Assembly: GCF_022968135.1 (NCBI RefSeq) | Contig: NZ_JALJRA010000014.1 | Location: 62,001-126,000, forward strand | Direction of reading: 5' to 3' | Source: Pseudorhizobium tarimense | GTDB lineage: Bacteria; Pseudomonadota; Alphaproteobacteria; Rhizobiales; Rhizobiaceae | Length of the DNA stretch: 64,000 nt | In this document: positions 33,120 through 42,944 of the stretch, one piece after another | Layout: every line of letters starts with the position of its first letter | Position numbering within the stretch: position 1 is the first letter of the stretch | Notes under the pieces: generated by a model | What the model saw: the letters and a program-made list of their open reading frames with translations, nothing else | What the model was told of the DNA's origin: nothing | The model's database searches: none | Program-made: the position numbers and the translations under genes

Positions 33120-33231
33120 GGATGCGGGCTCCCTGGCGCCATAGTCTTGCCACTGCCGCCCAAGAATCGAGAAGCCTAGATGGGAACCATTCCTGCCCTC
33201 TCGCCTTGGATAAGGCAAAAGGAGACCAGTG

Positions 33232-33546
33232 ATGTCAGACGATAGCGCAAAGACGATCAAAGCAACCTTCCCGACACGAGAAGCTGCGGACCTCGCGGTC
33301 GAGCATCTGACCCAGGAGCACGGAATCGATCGCGCCGACGTCTTTATCGGGGCTGCCGGCGGCGCTAATACCAGCGGCACCAGACCCTCTGGTGGTGATG
33401 CACCCTCCACGCGAAGCGACCATTCGCGCGGCGACGCGCAGCTTGACGGTGAGGTCGAAGTCTCGGTAGACGTGACGGATCAAAAGCTTGCAGCTGCCCG
33501 GCGCGTCTTCGAGAACGGTGGAGGCCACAACATCTCCGCGGCCTGA
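33232..33546 (+). CDS. Hypothetical protein, ferredoxin-fold-like halves
   Basis: 104 residues. The first part (KATFPTREAADLAVEHLTQE, then DVFIGAAGG) and the last part (DGEVEVSVDVTDQKLAAARR, then VFENGGGHNISAA) look like beta-alpha-beta units separated by a Gly/Ser/Thr-rich linker. AAAGGAGACC precedes ATG 33232, so translation is likely. Some stress-associated small proteins have a similar pattern, but no function can be assigned. Confidence 0.6.
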   Translation: MSDDSAKTIKATFPTREAADLAVEHLTQEHGIDRADVFIGAAGGANTSGTRPSGGDAPSTRSDHSRGDAQLDGEVEVSVDVTDQKLAAARRVFENGGGHNISAA

Positions 33547-33751
33547 GGACTAGCCAACGAAATTTTGTCTCGCGCGGCCGCTCAGGTCGCGCTTGCGTTG
33601 CTTGACACGACACCCGCGGTCGTTGCATTTTCGCCACAAAACGTTGCTCAATAGCAACGCAGGTATCTGCCGTTTGAGGACTGCTCCGAAAGAGCCTGCG
33701 GCCATCAAGCGAGGCGGGGACGCCACCGGTGTCGGGGCAAGGAGTAATGCA

Positions 33752-36025
33752 ATGATCGAGGGCGTTGTCTCGCCCAAGGCTGAAGCCGAGCCCGATGGCA
33801 TGGTTCAGGATCGGCGAGCGTCCTTCGCGCTGCCGGGCCTGTTGCTGGCCGGTGGCGCGCTTGTCTGCGCCATCCTAACGCTCTTCGTTCTCGTCGGGCT
33901 GACGCCGATTGCGCCGACCACTCAGGTCGTCATCGCATCGGCGATCCTCAACGGGGTCTTTGTCGTCGGCCTCATCTATTTGATCGCGCGCGAGGTTTTG
34001 CGCCTTTCGAAAGCTCGGCGTCGCGGGCGCGCTGCGGCGAGGCTCCACATCCGCGTCGTGGTGCTGTTTTCCCTGGTCGCTATCACGCCAGCAGTCCTGG
34101 TTGCCATCTTTGCCAGCATCACATTGAGCGCCGGTCTCGACCGGTGGTTCTCCATCCGCACCCAGTCGATCGTCCGCTCCTCCACGGATGTGGCGCAGGC
34201 CTACATGATGGAGAATGCCAGCTATCTCCAGGGCCAAACCGTTTCCATGGCCAATGACTTGGAGCGCAACCGGGCGATGTTCTACCTGGACCGCACCGGC
34301 TTCGTCGACATGATGACCCGCCAGGCGCGCGGTCGTGGCATGCTCGGCGCCTTCCTGGTGCGCGAGGACGGGCAGGCGATTGCCCAGGCCGACATCAGCA
34401 CCGAGCGGCCGCTCCCGGCGATTCCTCAGGATGCCCTGCAGAAGGCCGCCGCCGGCCAGCCGACGCTTATTCCGCCGGGGGTGACGAACCTCGTCGGCGC
34501 CATCATCAAGCTAGACGGTATCCCGGGCTCCTTCCTCTATACCATCCGCGCCGTCGACCCGAAGGTCATGGGCGCGATGCGGCTGATGGAGGATAACACC
34601 GCCGAATATCAGGCGATGGAAGCCGGCCGCACCTCGCTGCAGATTGCCTTCGCCATCCTCTATCTCGGCTTTGCCTTGATCGTGCTGCTTGCAGCGATAT
34701 GGACGGCGATCGCCGTCGCCGACCGCATCGTCCGGCCGATCCGGCTGCTGATCAGCGCCGCAGACAGCGTCGCCCAGGGCGATCTCAATGTCGTCGTGCC
34801 GGTTCGGGCCGCCGATGGCGATGTCGGCAACCTGTCGCGCACCTTCAACAAGATGATCTCCGAGATCCGCAGCCAGCGTGATGAGATTCTTGAGGCAAAG
34901 GACGAGGTGGACGACCGCCGGCGCTTCATCGAGGCGGTGCTATCCGGCGTAACGGCTGCCGTGATCGGCGTCGAGGATGATCGCCACATCACCATCGTCA
35001 ACCCGTCCGCCGAAGCCTTCCTCGGTCTTCCGGCGGAGCGGCTGATGGGGCGCAAGCTTTCGGAAGTAGTGCCCGAGATAGACCAGGTTCTTTCCGAAGC
35101 CGCCTCCCGCGCACGCAACGACTTCCGCAAGCAGGTCAACCTGATGCGCGGTGGCAAGGAACGAACGCTGAGCGTCCAGGTGACCCGCGAGGAGCAGAGC
35201 TCCACTCGAGATTCCTACGTGGTCACTCTCGATGACATCACTGATCTCGTGATCGCCCAACGCTCGACGGCTTGGGCCGACGTCGCCCGCCGCATTGCGC
35301 ATGAAATCAAGAACCCGCTGACGCCGATCCAGCTCTCTGCCGAACGGCTGAAGCGTCGCTATGGCAAGCAGATCGCGGACGACGATCGGGCGGTTTTCGA
35401 CCAGTGCACGGATACGATCGTGCGCCAGGTAGGAGATATCGGACGCATGGTCGACGAGTTCTCCTCCTTCGCCCGAATGCCGAAGCCGGCTAAGGAGGAG
35501 ACGGATCTGCGAGACATCCTCCGCGACGCCGTCTTCCTGCGCGAGATGGGCACAAGCCACGTCGAGTTCGTCCGCGACCTTGGAGATGCGTCGCTGACCG
35601 GGATGTTCGACGCCCGCATGCTCGGCCAAGCCTTCGGAAACCTCGTCAAGAACGCCGTGGAGGCCATTGAATCGGTTCCGAGCGATCAGGAACGGGATGG
35701 CCGCAAGGTCTGGGTGCGGTCCCGCTTCGACCATGGCCGCGATACCTTTGTGGTAGACATCATCGACAATGGCAGCGGCCTTCCCGCGGAAAACCGTCAT
35801 CGCATTCTCGAGCCCTACATGACCATGCGCGAAAAGGGCACGGGCCTCGGGCTCGCCATCGTCAAGAAGATCATCGAGGAGCACGGGGGGCAGCTCGAAC
35901 TTCATGACGCACCTCCCGAATTCGATCATGGCCGCGGCGCCATGATCAGGGTGCTGCTGCCGCACGTCGTGCAGGCAGGCGGCGCCGGAACTGGAACCGA
36001 CAAGGAATTCGCATATGGCGTCTGA
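33752..36025 (+). CDS. ntrY: Nitrogen regulation sensor kinase NtrY
   Basis: Membrane sensor of the NtrYX system, linked to nitrogen and redox regulation. 757 residues: two N-terminal membrane helices (about 27-80), another near 100, a periplasmic loop, a membrane helix near 300, HAMP (RIVRPIRLLISAADSVAQGD), PAS (NPSAEAFLGLPAERLMG), HisKA with His517 ([21 protein letters not shown]) and ATPase (NLVKNAVEAIES, DNGSGLP, GTGLGLAIVKK). ATG 33752 follows AAGGAG. ntrX starts 11 bases before its stop. Confidence 0.94.
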   Translation: MIEGVVSPKAEAEPDGMVQDRRASFALPGLLLAGGALVCAILTLFVLVGLTPIAPTTQVVIASAILNGVFVVGLIYLIAREVLRLSKARRRGRAAARLHIRVVVLFSLVAITPAVLVAIFASITLSAGLDRWFSIRTQSIVRSSTDVAQAYMMENASYLQGQTVSMANDLERNRAMFYLDRTGFVDMMTRQARGRGMLGAFLVREDGQAIAQADISTERPLPAIPQDALQKAAAGQPTLIPPGVTNLVGAIIKLDGIPGSFLYTIRAVDPKVMGAMRLMEDNTAEYQAMEAGRTSLQIAFAILYLGFALIVLLAAIWTAIAVADRIVRPIRLLISAADSVAQGDLNVVVPVRAADGDVGNLSRTFNKMISEIRSQRDEILEAKDEVDDRRRFIEAVLSGVTAAVIGVEDDRHITIVNPSAEAFLGLPAERLMGRKLSEVVPEIDQVLSEAASRARNDFRKQVNLMRGGKERTLSVQVTREEQSSTRDSYVVTLDDITDLVIAQRSTAWADVARRIAHEIKNPLTPIQLSAERLKRRYGKQIADDDRAVFDQCTDTIVRQVGDIGRMVDEFSSFARMPKPAKEETDLRDILRDAVFLREMGTSHVEFVRDLGDASLTGMFDARMLGQAFGNLVKNAVEAIESVPSDQERDGRKVWVRSRFDHGRDTFVVDIIDNGSGLPAENRHRILEPYMTMREKGTGLGLAIVKKIIEEHGGQLELHDAPPEFDHGRGAMIRVLLPHVVQAGGAGTGTDKEFAYGV

Positions 36026-37379
36026 TATTCTGGTCGTTGACGACGAGGCCGACATCCGCGAGATCGTCTCCGGCATCCTGTCCGACGAAGGGCATGAGAC
36101 ACGCACCGCACACGACAGCGACAGCGCACTGGCCGCAATCTCCGACCGGGTCCCGCGCCTGGTCTTCCTCGACATTTGGATGCAGGGCTCAAAGCTCGAC
36201 GGCTTGGCACTGCTGGACGAGGTGAAGAGCCGTCACCCGGACCTGCCGGTGGTGATGATCTCGGGCCACGGTAACATCGAGACGGCCGTGTCCGCTATCA
36301 AGCGCGGCGCCTTTGATTTCATCGAAAAACCGTTCAAGGCGGATCGTCTCATCCTGATTGCAGAGCGGGCTTTGGAAAACTCCAACCTCAAGCGCGAGGT
36401 GAGCGAGCTGAAGAAGCGCACGGGCGATGCGGTCGAGCTAGTCGGCACGTCCGTCGCCGTCTCGCAGCTGCGCCAGACCATCGACAAGGTGGCGCCGACC
36501 AACAGCCGCATCATGATCCTCGGCCCCTCCGGCTCCGGCAAGGAGCTGGTGGCGCGCATGATCCACAAGAGGTCCGCCCGCGCCAACGGCCCCTTCGTCG
36601 CCCTGAATGCGGCAACGATCACGCCCGACCGAATGGAGATCGCACTCTTCGGCACCGAAGGCGGACCGGGGCAGCAGCGTAAGATCGGTGCGCTGGAAGA
36701 AGCTCACCGTGGCATCCTCTACCTCGACGAAGTCGGCGAGATGCCGCGCGAGACGCAGAACAAGATCCTGCGCGTGCTCGTCGACCAGCAGTTCGAGCGC
36801 GTCGGCGGCTCCAAGCGGGTCAAGGTAGATGTGCGGATCATCTCGTCTACGGCCTATAATCTGGAAAGCCTGATCGCCGAAGGCATCTTCCGCGAAGACC
36901 TCTATCACCGGCTGGCGGTCGTACCGGTCAAGGTGCCGGCGCTGGCCGAGCGCCGCGAGGACATTCCCTTTCTCGTCGACATGTTCATGCGCCAGATCTC
37001 CGAGCAGGCGGGTATCCGTCCGCGCAGGATCGGCGAGGACGCCATGGCCGTCCTGCAGGCGCATGACTGGCCGGGCAACATCCGCCAGCTGCGCAACAAC
37101 GTCGAGCGACTGATGATCCTGGCGCGTTCGGACGGTCCGGATACCGCGATTTCTGCGGACATGCTGCCGACCGACCTTGGCGACATGCTGCCGAAGGTCT
37201 CCTCGAAGGGGGACCATCACATCATGACGCTGCCGCTGCGTGAGGCTCGCGAAATGTTCGAGCGCGATTATCTGATTGCGCAGATCAACCGCTTCGGCGG
37301 CAATATCTCGCGTACCGCGGAATTCGTCGGCATGGAGCGCTCGGCGCTTCACCGCAAACTGAAGTCGCTCGGCGTCTGA
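36015..37379 (+). CDS. ntrX: Nitrogen regulation response regulator NtrX
   Basis: Partner of NtrY. 454 residues: receiver domain (Asp53 in VFLDIWMQG, Lys in FIEKPFKADR), AAA+ domain with Walker A GPSGSGKE and Walker B GILYLDEVGEMP, and a Fis-like C-terminus (SRTAEFVGMERSALHRKL). The position of the sigma-54 contact loop reads GTEGGPGQQRKIGA rather than GAFTGA, so it may not activate sigma-54 polymerase in the usual way; the same loss is known in other alphaproteobacterial NtrX. Overlaps ntrY by 11 bases. Confidence 0.94.
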   Translation: MASDILVVDDEADIREIVSGILSDEGHETRTAHDSDSALAAISDRVPRLVFLDIWMQGSKLDGLALLDEVKSRHPDLPVVMISGHGNIETAVSAIKRGAFDFIEKPFKADRLILIAERALENSNLKREVSELKKRTGDAVELVGTSVAVSQLRQTIDKVAPTNSRIMILGPSGSGKELVARMIHKRSARANGPFVALNAATITPDRMEIALFGTEGGPGQQRKIGALEEAHRGILYLDEVGEMPRETQNKILRVLVDQQFERVGGSKRVKVDVRIISSTAYNLESLIAEGIFREDLYHRLAVVPVKVPALAERREDIPFLVDMFMRQISEQAGIRPRRIGEDAMAVLQAHDWPGNIRQLRNNVERLMILARSDGPDTAISADMLPTDLGDMLPKVSSKGDHHIMTLPLREAREMFERDYLIAQINRFGGNISRTAEFVGMERSALHRKLKSLGV

Positions 37380-37428
37380 CGTCGGGTGAAACAGCCAGAA
37401 CCGGTCTCTTGCCGGTGAAAGAGCAGGT

Positions 37429-38805
37429 ATGAAAGTCATCATATGTGGCGCAGGGCAGGTGGGCTACGGTATCGCCGAGCGCCTGTCGCAGGAGGATAAC
37501 GACGTTTCGGTGATCGATACGTCCGCTTCGCTCGTCAACGCCATCACGGAAACCCTCGATGTCCGCGGCTACGTCGGTCACGGTGCCCACCCCGACGTGC
37601 TGGCCAAGGCTGGCGCCGAGCAAGCGGACATGATCATCGCGGTGACGCTCTACGACGAGGTCAACATTGTCGCCTGCGAAGTTGCGCACGCCCTCTTCAA
37701 CGTGCCGACCAAGATCGCCCGCATCCGCGCCCAGAGTTACCTGAAGCCGGAATATTCCGACCTTTTCAGCCGCCAGCACATGTCCATCGATGTGACGATC
37801 TCGCCCGAGATCGAGGTGGGCAAGATGGTGCTGCGGCGCATTTCCTTCCCCGGTGCCACCGACATCGTGCGCTTTGCCGAGGATTCGATTGCGATGGTGG
37901 CCATCGAGTGCATGGAGGACTGCCCGGTTCTCAACACGCCGCTGCAGCAGCTGAGCGAGCTCTTCCCCGATCTCATGGCGACGGTGGTCGGCATCTTCCG
38001 CGGCGGGCGGCTCTCCATCGCACATTCCGGCGATCAGCTGCATGCGGGTGACCTTGCCTACGTCATTTGCCAGCGCGAGCACGTGCGCCGCACGCTCGGA
38101 CTCTTCGGTCACGAGGAGCAGGAGGCGCGCCGTATCATCATCGCAGGCGGCGGTAATATCGGCCACTACGTCGCGCGCACCATCGAAGACCTGCAGCCGA
38201 AGACCCGCCTCAAGATCATCGAAACGGATCGGGAAAAAGCGGCCGCGGTATCGGAACAGCTGCGCCACACGGTCGTCCTGCATGGCTCGGCGCTCGACCA
38301 GAACATCCTCCAGCAGGCCGACGTCCAGGACGCCGACCTGATGGTGACGCTGACCAACAGCGACCAGATCAACATCCTGGGCGCCGTCATGGCAAAGTCA
38401 CTCGGCTGTAAGTCGAACCTCGTTCTCGTTAACAGCTCGTCGCTCAACAACGTCACCAAGACCGTCGGCATCGACGCCCAAATCAACCCGCGCGCCGTCA
38501 CGATCTCGCGCGTGCTCCAGCATGTCCGCAAGGGCCGCATCCGCTCCGTTTATGCCGTTCAGCAGGGGTCTGCGGAAGTTATCGAGGCCGAGGCGCTGGA
38601 AACATCGCCGCTCGTCGGCAGACCCTTTCGCGAGCTCGACCTGCCCGACGGCATCCGCATCGGCGCGATCTACCGCGGCGGCACGGTTTTGCGACCAAGC
38701 GGCGACACGAAGATCAAGGCCAAGGACCGCGTGGTGCTATTTTCAACTGCCGAGGCGGTCAAGAATGTCGAGCAGATGTTCCGCGTTTCCATTCAGTATT
38801 TTTGA
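37429..38805 (+). CDS. trkA: Trk potassium uptake regulator TrkA
   Basis: Peripheral NAD-binding subunit that gates the TrkH potassium channel. 458 residues with two tandem RCK units: first Rossmann motif ICGAGQVGYGIAERLS (4-19), first TrkA-C domain (about 140-220), second Rossmann motif IAGGGNIGHYVAR (about 234) and a second TrkA-C domain at the end. ATG 37429 follows AGAGCAGGT. It follows ntrYX directly, a conserved rhizobial order. Confidence 0.94.
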   Translation: MKVIICGAGQVGYGIAERLSQEDNDVSVIDTSASLVNAITETLDVRGYVGHGAHPDVLAKAGAEQADMIIAVTLYDEVNIVACEVAHALFNVPTKIARIRAQSYLKPEYSDLFSRQHMSIDVTISPEIEVGKMVLRRISFPGATDIVRFAEDSIAMVAIECMEDCPVLNTPLQQLSELFPDLMATVVGIFRGGRLSIAHSGDQLHAGDLAYVICQREHVRRTLGLFGHEEQEARRIIIAGGGNIGHYVARTIEDLQPKTRLKIIETDREKAAAVSEQLRHTVVLHGSALDQNILQQADVQDADLMVTLTNSDQINILGAVMAKSLGCKSNLVLVNSSSLNNVTKTVGIDAQINPRAVTISRVLQHVRKGRIRSVYAVQQGSAEVIEAEALETSPLVGRPFRELDLPDGIRIGAIYRGGTVLRPSGDTKIKAKDRVVLFSTAEAVKNVEQMFRVSIQYF

Positions 38806-38828
38806 GCAGCGACCGGAAAGAGCCGTCC

Positions 38829-39739
38829 ATGTCCAGAATTGCCGATGTCAACGGACGCTACGTCCCGCATGCTGATGCGGCAATCCAGATCGAGGACCGC
38901 GGCTTCCAGTTTGCCGACGGCGTCTACGAGGTCTGAGAAGTCCGGGCCGGCTTCATCATTGATCTGACCCGCCATCTCGACCGGCTCGACCGTTCGCTGC
39001 GCAAATTGCGGATCGCCCCTCCGATGGCACGGGCACCGCTGATCGCCGTCATCCGCGAGGTTCTGCGCCGCAACCGGGTGACAAACGGCATCTTCTATCT
39101 GCAGGTGACCCGCGAGACAGCCCGCCGCGACCATTTCTTCCCCTCTTCCGACACGCCGCCGACCCTGACGATCACCGCCAAGTCTGTGGACCCGGCGCCG
39201 ATGCAGCGCAAGTGTCGCGACGGCATCCACCTAATCATCGTCCCCGAAAATCGTTGGGACCGGGTTGATATCAAGACGGTCGGCCTGCTCCCGAATGTTC
39301 TGGCGAAGCAGCAGGCGCGCGACTCCGGCGCCCAGGATGCGATCTTCATCGACCGCCATGGCAATGTCACCGAGTCGGCTTCTCGAACGTCTGGATCGTC
39401 AGCCGGGATGGGGCACTCGTCACTCGCCCTGCCGAGCACGGCATCCTGCAAGGCGTCACCCGTACCACGGTCCTGGACGTGGCGGCCAAGCTCGGCGTGG
39501 CGATGGAGGAGCGTGAGTTTTCGAAAGACGAGATGCTCGGTGCGCGCGAAGTTTTTTTGACGTCCGCCACGGGCAGCTGCGTTCCCGTTGTTGCCGTCGA
39601 CGGGCAGCCGATCGCCAACACCCTGGATCCATGGGCTCAATATGAGGGGCGCCTTTTTGCACATTGCGGAAAAGACGACGATTTGATAACGAGGTTTTTG
39701 GGGGAGGGAAGCACGAGGGCGCTTCCCGGTCATCTCTGA
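38829..39739 (+). pseudogene. D-amino-acid aminotransferase-like gene (class IV), broken
   Basis: Reads as a class IV PLP aminotransferase (D-alanine/branched-chain type). ATG 38829 opens with SRIADVNGRYVPHADAAIQI and GVYEV, then an in-frame TGA at 38934-38936 where relatives have Cys. The same frame continues (DLTRHLDRLDRSLRKL, GIFYLQVTRETARRDHFFP, TVGLLPNVLAKQQARDSG) to VTES near 39377. There it shifts to frame 2: GFSNVWIVSRDGALVTRP, HGILQGVTRTTVLDVAAKLG, up to VVAVDGQPIAN. The last 40 or so residues no longer resemble the family. One nonsense change, one frameshift and a lost C-terminus make a working enzyme unlikely. It lies between trkA and hfq. Confidence 0.88.
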
Positions 39740-39793
39740 CAGCGTGATCATGATCCGGCGCCTTACGCCGGCAATATAGAAAGAAGCGGCGCT

Positions 39794-40036
39794 ATGGCGG
39801 AACGTTCTCAGAACCTGCAGGACTTATTTCTCAATACGGTTCGCAAACAGAAGATTTCTCTGACTATCTTCCTGATCAACGGGGTGAAGCTGACGGGGGT
39901 CGTGACCTCCTTCGACAATTTCTGTGTGCTTCTACGCCGTGACGGCCATTCCCAACTGGTGTATAAGCACGCGATCTCGACCATCATGCCGGGCCAGCCG
40001 ATGCAGATGTTCGAGAGCGAGGAAAACGCCGCTTAA
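39794..40036 (+). CDS. hfq: RNA chaperone Hfq
   Basis: Hexameric Sm-like protein that pairs small RNAs with mRNAs; in rhizobia it also affects nif gene expression. 80 residues: Sm1 motif ([20 protein letters not shown]-like region, residues about 29-49) and Sm2 motif [11 protein letters not shown]-terminus [19 protein letters not shown] contains the rim and proximal-face residues. ATG 39794 follows AAGAAGCGGC. hflX is 44 bases downstream, the usual pairing. Confidence 0.96.
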   Translation: MAERSQNLQDLFLNTVRKQKISLTIFLINGVKLTGVVTSFDNFCVLLRRDGHSQLVYKHAISTIMPGQPMQMFESEENAA

Positions 40037-40080
40037 CAGGACAACTGCAGATTACAAATCGCGATACTTCGAATGAATCG

Positions 40081-41454
40081 ATGATCCCTGAGACCGAGCG
40101 TCGACGGGACGATATGCGTGCCTTGGTGATCGTGCCGGTGCTCAAGCAGGCGCGCGCCCAGCGGGCTGCAGGGGCGGATGCCGCAGTGCCCGCGCCGCAT
40201 CGCTCCGACGAGGCACGCTTGGAAGAGGCGACCGGGCTTGCCCGCGCGATCGACCTGACGATCGCTCAGGGGCTGATCGTCACCGTCTCCCAGCCGCGGC
40301 CTGCGACGCTGATCGGAACCGGCAAGATCGAGGAGATAAAGGCTCTGCTCGACGAGCACGATGCCGGCCTCGTCATCGTCGATCACCCGCTCACCCCGGT
40401 GCAGCAGCGCAACCTCGAGAAGGAATGGAACGCCAAGGTCATCGACCGCACGGGCCTCATTCTGGAAATCTTCGGCCGCCGCGCTTCTACCAAGGAGGGC
40501 ACGCTGCAGGTCGATCTGGCGCATCTAAATTACCAGAAGGGCCGCCTCGTCCGCTCCTGGACCCACCTTGAACGCCAGCGCGGTGGCGCGGGATTCATGG
40601 GCGGTCCCGGCGAAACCCAGATCGAGGCCGACCGCCGGCTCCTACAGGAGCGCATCGTCAAGCTGGAGCGCGAACTCGAACAGGTCGTGCGCACCCGCCA
40701 GCTCCACCGCGCCAAGCGCCGCAAGGTCCCGCATCCGATCGTCGCCCTCGTCGGCTATACCAATGCCGGAAAATCGACGCTCTTCAACCGCATCACCGGC
40801 GCCGGCGTGCTGGCGGAAAACATGCTGTTTGCGACGCTCGACCCGACGCTGCGCCGCATGAAGCTGCCGCACGGCCGCACCGTCATCCTCTCTGATACGG
40901 TCGGCTTCATCTCCGACCTGCCGACGCACCTCGTCGCCGCCTTCCGCGCGACGCTCGAAGAGGTGCTCGAAGCGGACCTCATCCTGCACGTGCGCGACAT
41001 GTCGGACCCGGACAATGGCGCCCAGTCCGCAGACGTCATGCGCATCCTCTCCGATCTGGGCATCGACGAGAAGGAGCGCGAGGAGCGCATCATCGAGGTC
41101 TGGAATAAGATTGACCGTCTGCCGCCCGAGCAGCATGATGCTCTGACCGAGCGCGCCGAGGGCCGCGACAACGTCATGGCCGTCTCCGCCGTAACGGGCG
41201 AGGGCATCGACCCACTGATGGTGGAGATTGCTAGACGGCTCTCCGGCGTTCTGACGGAAACCACGGTGACGATCCCCACCGAAAGGCTCTCGCTCGTCTC
41301 CTGGGTCTATGAAAATGCCGTCGTCGATGAGCGTCGGGATCTCGAGGACGGCTCGGTAGAACTCGATGTTCGCCTGTCGGAAAGCCAGGCGGCGGAACTG
41401 GAGCGCAAGCTCGGCAACGGCGCCAAGCCGGAAAAGGAAGACTGGGAGCGGTAG
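40081..41454 (+). CDS. hflX: Ribosome-associated GTPase HflX
   Basis: Splits stalled or hibernating 70S ribosomes. 457 residues: N-terminal nucleotide-binding domain ([19 protein letters not shown]), glycine-rich linker with [21 protein letters not shown] split by family norm, a coiled helix, then the G domain: G1 [10 protein letters not shown]3 DTVGF, G4 NKID, G5-like VSAVTGEG. Start may be ATG 40081 or in-frame ATG 40114 (MRALVIVPV); relatives often begin at the latter. Follows hfq in the same orientation. Confidence 0.94.
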   Translation: MIPETERRRDDMRALVIVPVLKQARAQRAAGADAAVPAPHRSDEARLEEATGLARAIDLTIAQGLIVTVSQPRPATLIGTGKIEEIKALLDEHDAGLVIVDHPLTPVQQRNLEKEWNAKVIDRTGLILEIFGRRASTKEGTLQVDLAHLNYQKGRLVRSWTHLERQRGGAGFMGGPGETQIEADRRLLQERIVKLERELEQVVRTRQLHRAKRRKVPHPIVALVGYTNAGKSTLFNRITGAGVLAENMLFATLDPTLRRMKLPHGRTVILSDTVGFISDLPTHLVAAFRATLEEVLEADLILHVRDMSDPDNGAQSADVMRILSDLGIDEKEREERIIEVWNKIDRLPPEQHDALTERAEGRDNVMAVSAVTGEGIDPLMVEIARRLSGVLTETTVTIPTERLSLVSWVYENAVVDERRDLEDGSVELDVRLSESQAAELERKLGNGAKPEKEDWER

Positions 41455-41481
41455 CGGGTCATTGGTTCGGAGGAGGCGGGG

Positions 41482-42069
41482 ATGCAGCACGGCAGTGACG
41501 AGATCGAAGCCTTCTTCTCCGGGGCTGGATCTTGGCAGGCGGAACTCGGCGCCCTCCGCCGCATCCTGCTCCACTGCGGTCTGACCGAGGAGTTCAAGTG
41601 GAGCTCGCCCTGCTACACCGTTGACGGCGGCAATGTCGCGCTCCTCTGGGGCTTCAAGGACAGCGCCACACTCGGCTTCTTCAAGGGCATCCTGCTCAAG
41701 GATCCCGCAGGGCTTCTTGTCGCTCCCGGCGAGAATACGCGCTCCTCGCGAGTGATGCGATTCACGACGCTCGACCAGATCATCGAAGTCGAGCCGTCGA
41801 TCCGGGACTATGTGCGCGAGGCGATCGAACTTGAGAGGGCGGGGGCCAAAGTGGACCTGCCGAAGGACGATCTGGCCTATCCCGAGGAACTCCTTGCGGC
41901 TCTGGAGGACGATCCCGAACTGCAGAGTGCTTTCGAAGCACTGACGCCCGGCCGCCGACGCGGTTACGTGCTCCACTTCTCACGGCCCAAGCAGCCGGCG
42001 ACGCGCCAATCGCGCATCGCCCGCAGCCGCGACCGGATCCTGGCCGGCAAGGGGATGCACGACCGGTAG
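41482..42069 (+). CDS. YdeI-family protein (DUF1801 plus OmdA-like C-terminus)
   Basis: 195 residues. The N-terminal DUF1801 domain shows LRRILLHCGLTEEFKWSSPC and VALLWGFKDSATLGFFKG; the C-terminal part has LPEDL-like LLAALEDDPELQSAFEALTP and GYVLHFSRPKQPATRQSRI, the OmdA-type motif. In Bacillus YdeI this family was linked to peptide resistance, but the biochemical function is unknown. Start ATG 41482 follows GGAGGCGGGG. Downstream of hflX. Confidence 0.8.
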   Translation: MQHGSDEIEAFFSGAGSWQAELGALRRILLHCGLTEEFKWSSPCYTVDGGNVALLWGFKDSATLGFFKGILLKDPAGLLVAPGENTRSSRVMRFTTLDQIIEVEPSIRDYVREAIELERAGAKVDLPKDDLAYPEELLAALEDDPELQSAFEALTPGRRRGYVLHFSRPKQPATRQSRIARSRDRILAGKGMHDR

Positions 42070-42102
42070 GCAAGGCAGCCCGCCCTGCCGCCATAAGATG
42101 CC

Positions 42103-42852
42103 TTACCCGGAAAGCGCCACCGCATCGGCGCCCGCCGGAATTCGCATGGGCGAGGCCGGATCGGTCGCGGCCTGCCAGACCGCCGCTACCACATCGGCCG
42201 GATGTGTAACCGGTGCATCCGCTTGCTGCTCTCGGGCGCGGAAGATACCGGCGACGAAGTCGGAATATGGCTCGGGAAAGCCGCCTTGCCCCTGCAATCG
42301 CGTCCGCGCTGTGTCACCAAAGCTTGTTTGCGGTGCACGGCCCGGCAAGACCAGCCGCACCCTGACGTTGAACGGCTCAAGCTCCAGTGCTGCCGATTCG
42401 GTCAGCGCGTTTACGGCCGCCTTGCTTGCAGTATAGGCCGGCAGGAGCGGCAGCGGCTTTAGCGTCACGCTGGACGAGACGTTGACGATCACGCCCTCGC
42501 GGCGCTCGCGAAACTGCGGCAGCACCGCCTGCATCATGGCGATGGTGCCGAAGATGTTGGTTTCGAAAAGATCCCGCACGGTCTCCATCGGCGTGCCTTC
42601 CAGGACGTTCATCCAGCCGATGCCGGCATTGTTGACGAGGACATCGATCGGGCCCGCCGCTTCGACGGCCGCACGGATGTTCTCGGCATCGCGAACGTCG
42701 AGCGCCAGAACCGTAAGATTGCTGGAGGAGGGGAGGATGTCACTGCGCGGCGAGCGCATCGTCGCCACCGCGCGCCAGCCCTTGTCGAGGAAGAACTTCG
42801 CGATTTCCAAACCGAAGCCGGATGAGCAGCCGGTTATAAGAACGGTTTTCAT
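42103..42852 (-). CDS. Short-chain dehydrogenase/reductase
   Basis: 249 residues, classical SDR: cofactor motif TGCSSGFGLEIA (TGxxxGxG) with Arg following the second strand (NADP preference likely), VNNAGIGWMNV, catalytic Ser in NVSSSVTLKPL and YTASK with the catalytic Tyr and Lys. ATG 42852 is preceded by GGAGACAGGT. Divergent from an AraC-family regulator 92 bases away, which suggests that this gene is its target. Substrate unknown. Confidence 0.85.
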   Translation of the reverse strand: MKTVLITGCSSGFGLEIAKFFLDKGWRAVATMRSPRSDILPSSSNLTVLALDVRDAENIRAAVEAAGPIDVLVNNAGIGWMNVLEGTPMETVRDLFETNIFGTIAMMQAVLPQFRERREGVIVNVSSSVTLKPLPLLPAYTASKAAVNALTESAALELEPFNVRVRLVLPGRAPQTSFGDTARTRLQGQGGFPEPYSDFVAGIFRAREQQADAPVTHPADVVAAVWQAATDPASPMRIPAGADAVALSG

Positions 42853-42944
42853 ACCTGTCTCCATGTTTACGTCATGGGATTATGGACCTGCTTTTAGGGA
42901 TCATCTATAATAGCAAGTCGCAATAGCGTTATCACGAGTATCGT

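Noticed and set aside
38934-38936. In-frame TGA replacing Cys in the aminotransferase as a possible selenocysteine codon
   Set aside because: The gene has a second lesion (frameshift) and a degenerate C-terminus, and no SECIS-like hairpin is evident after the TGA. Pseudogene is the simpler reading.
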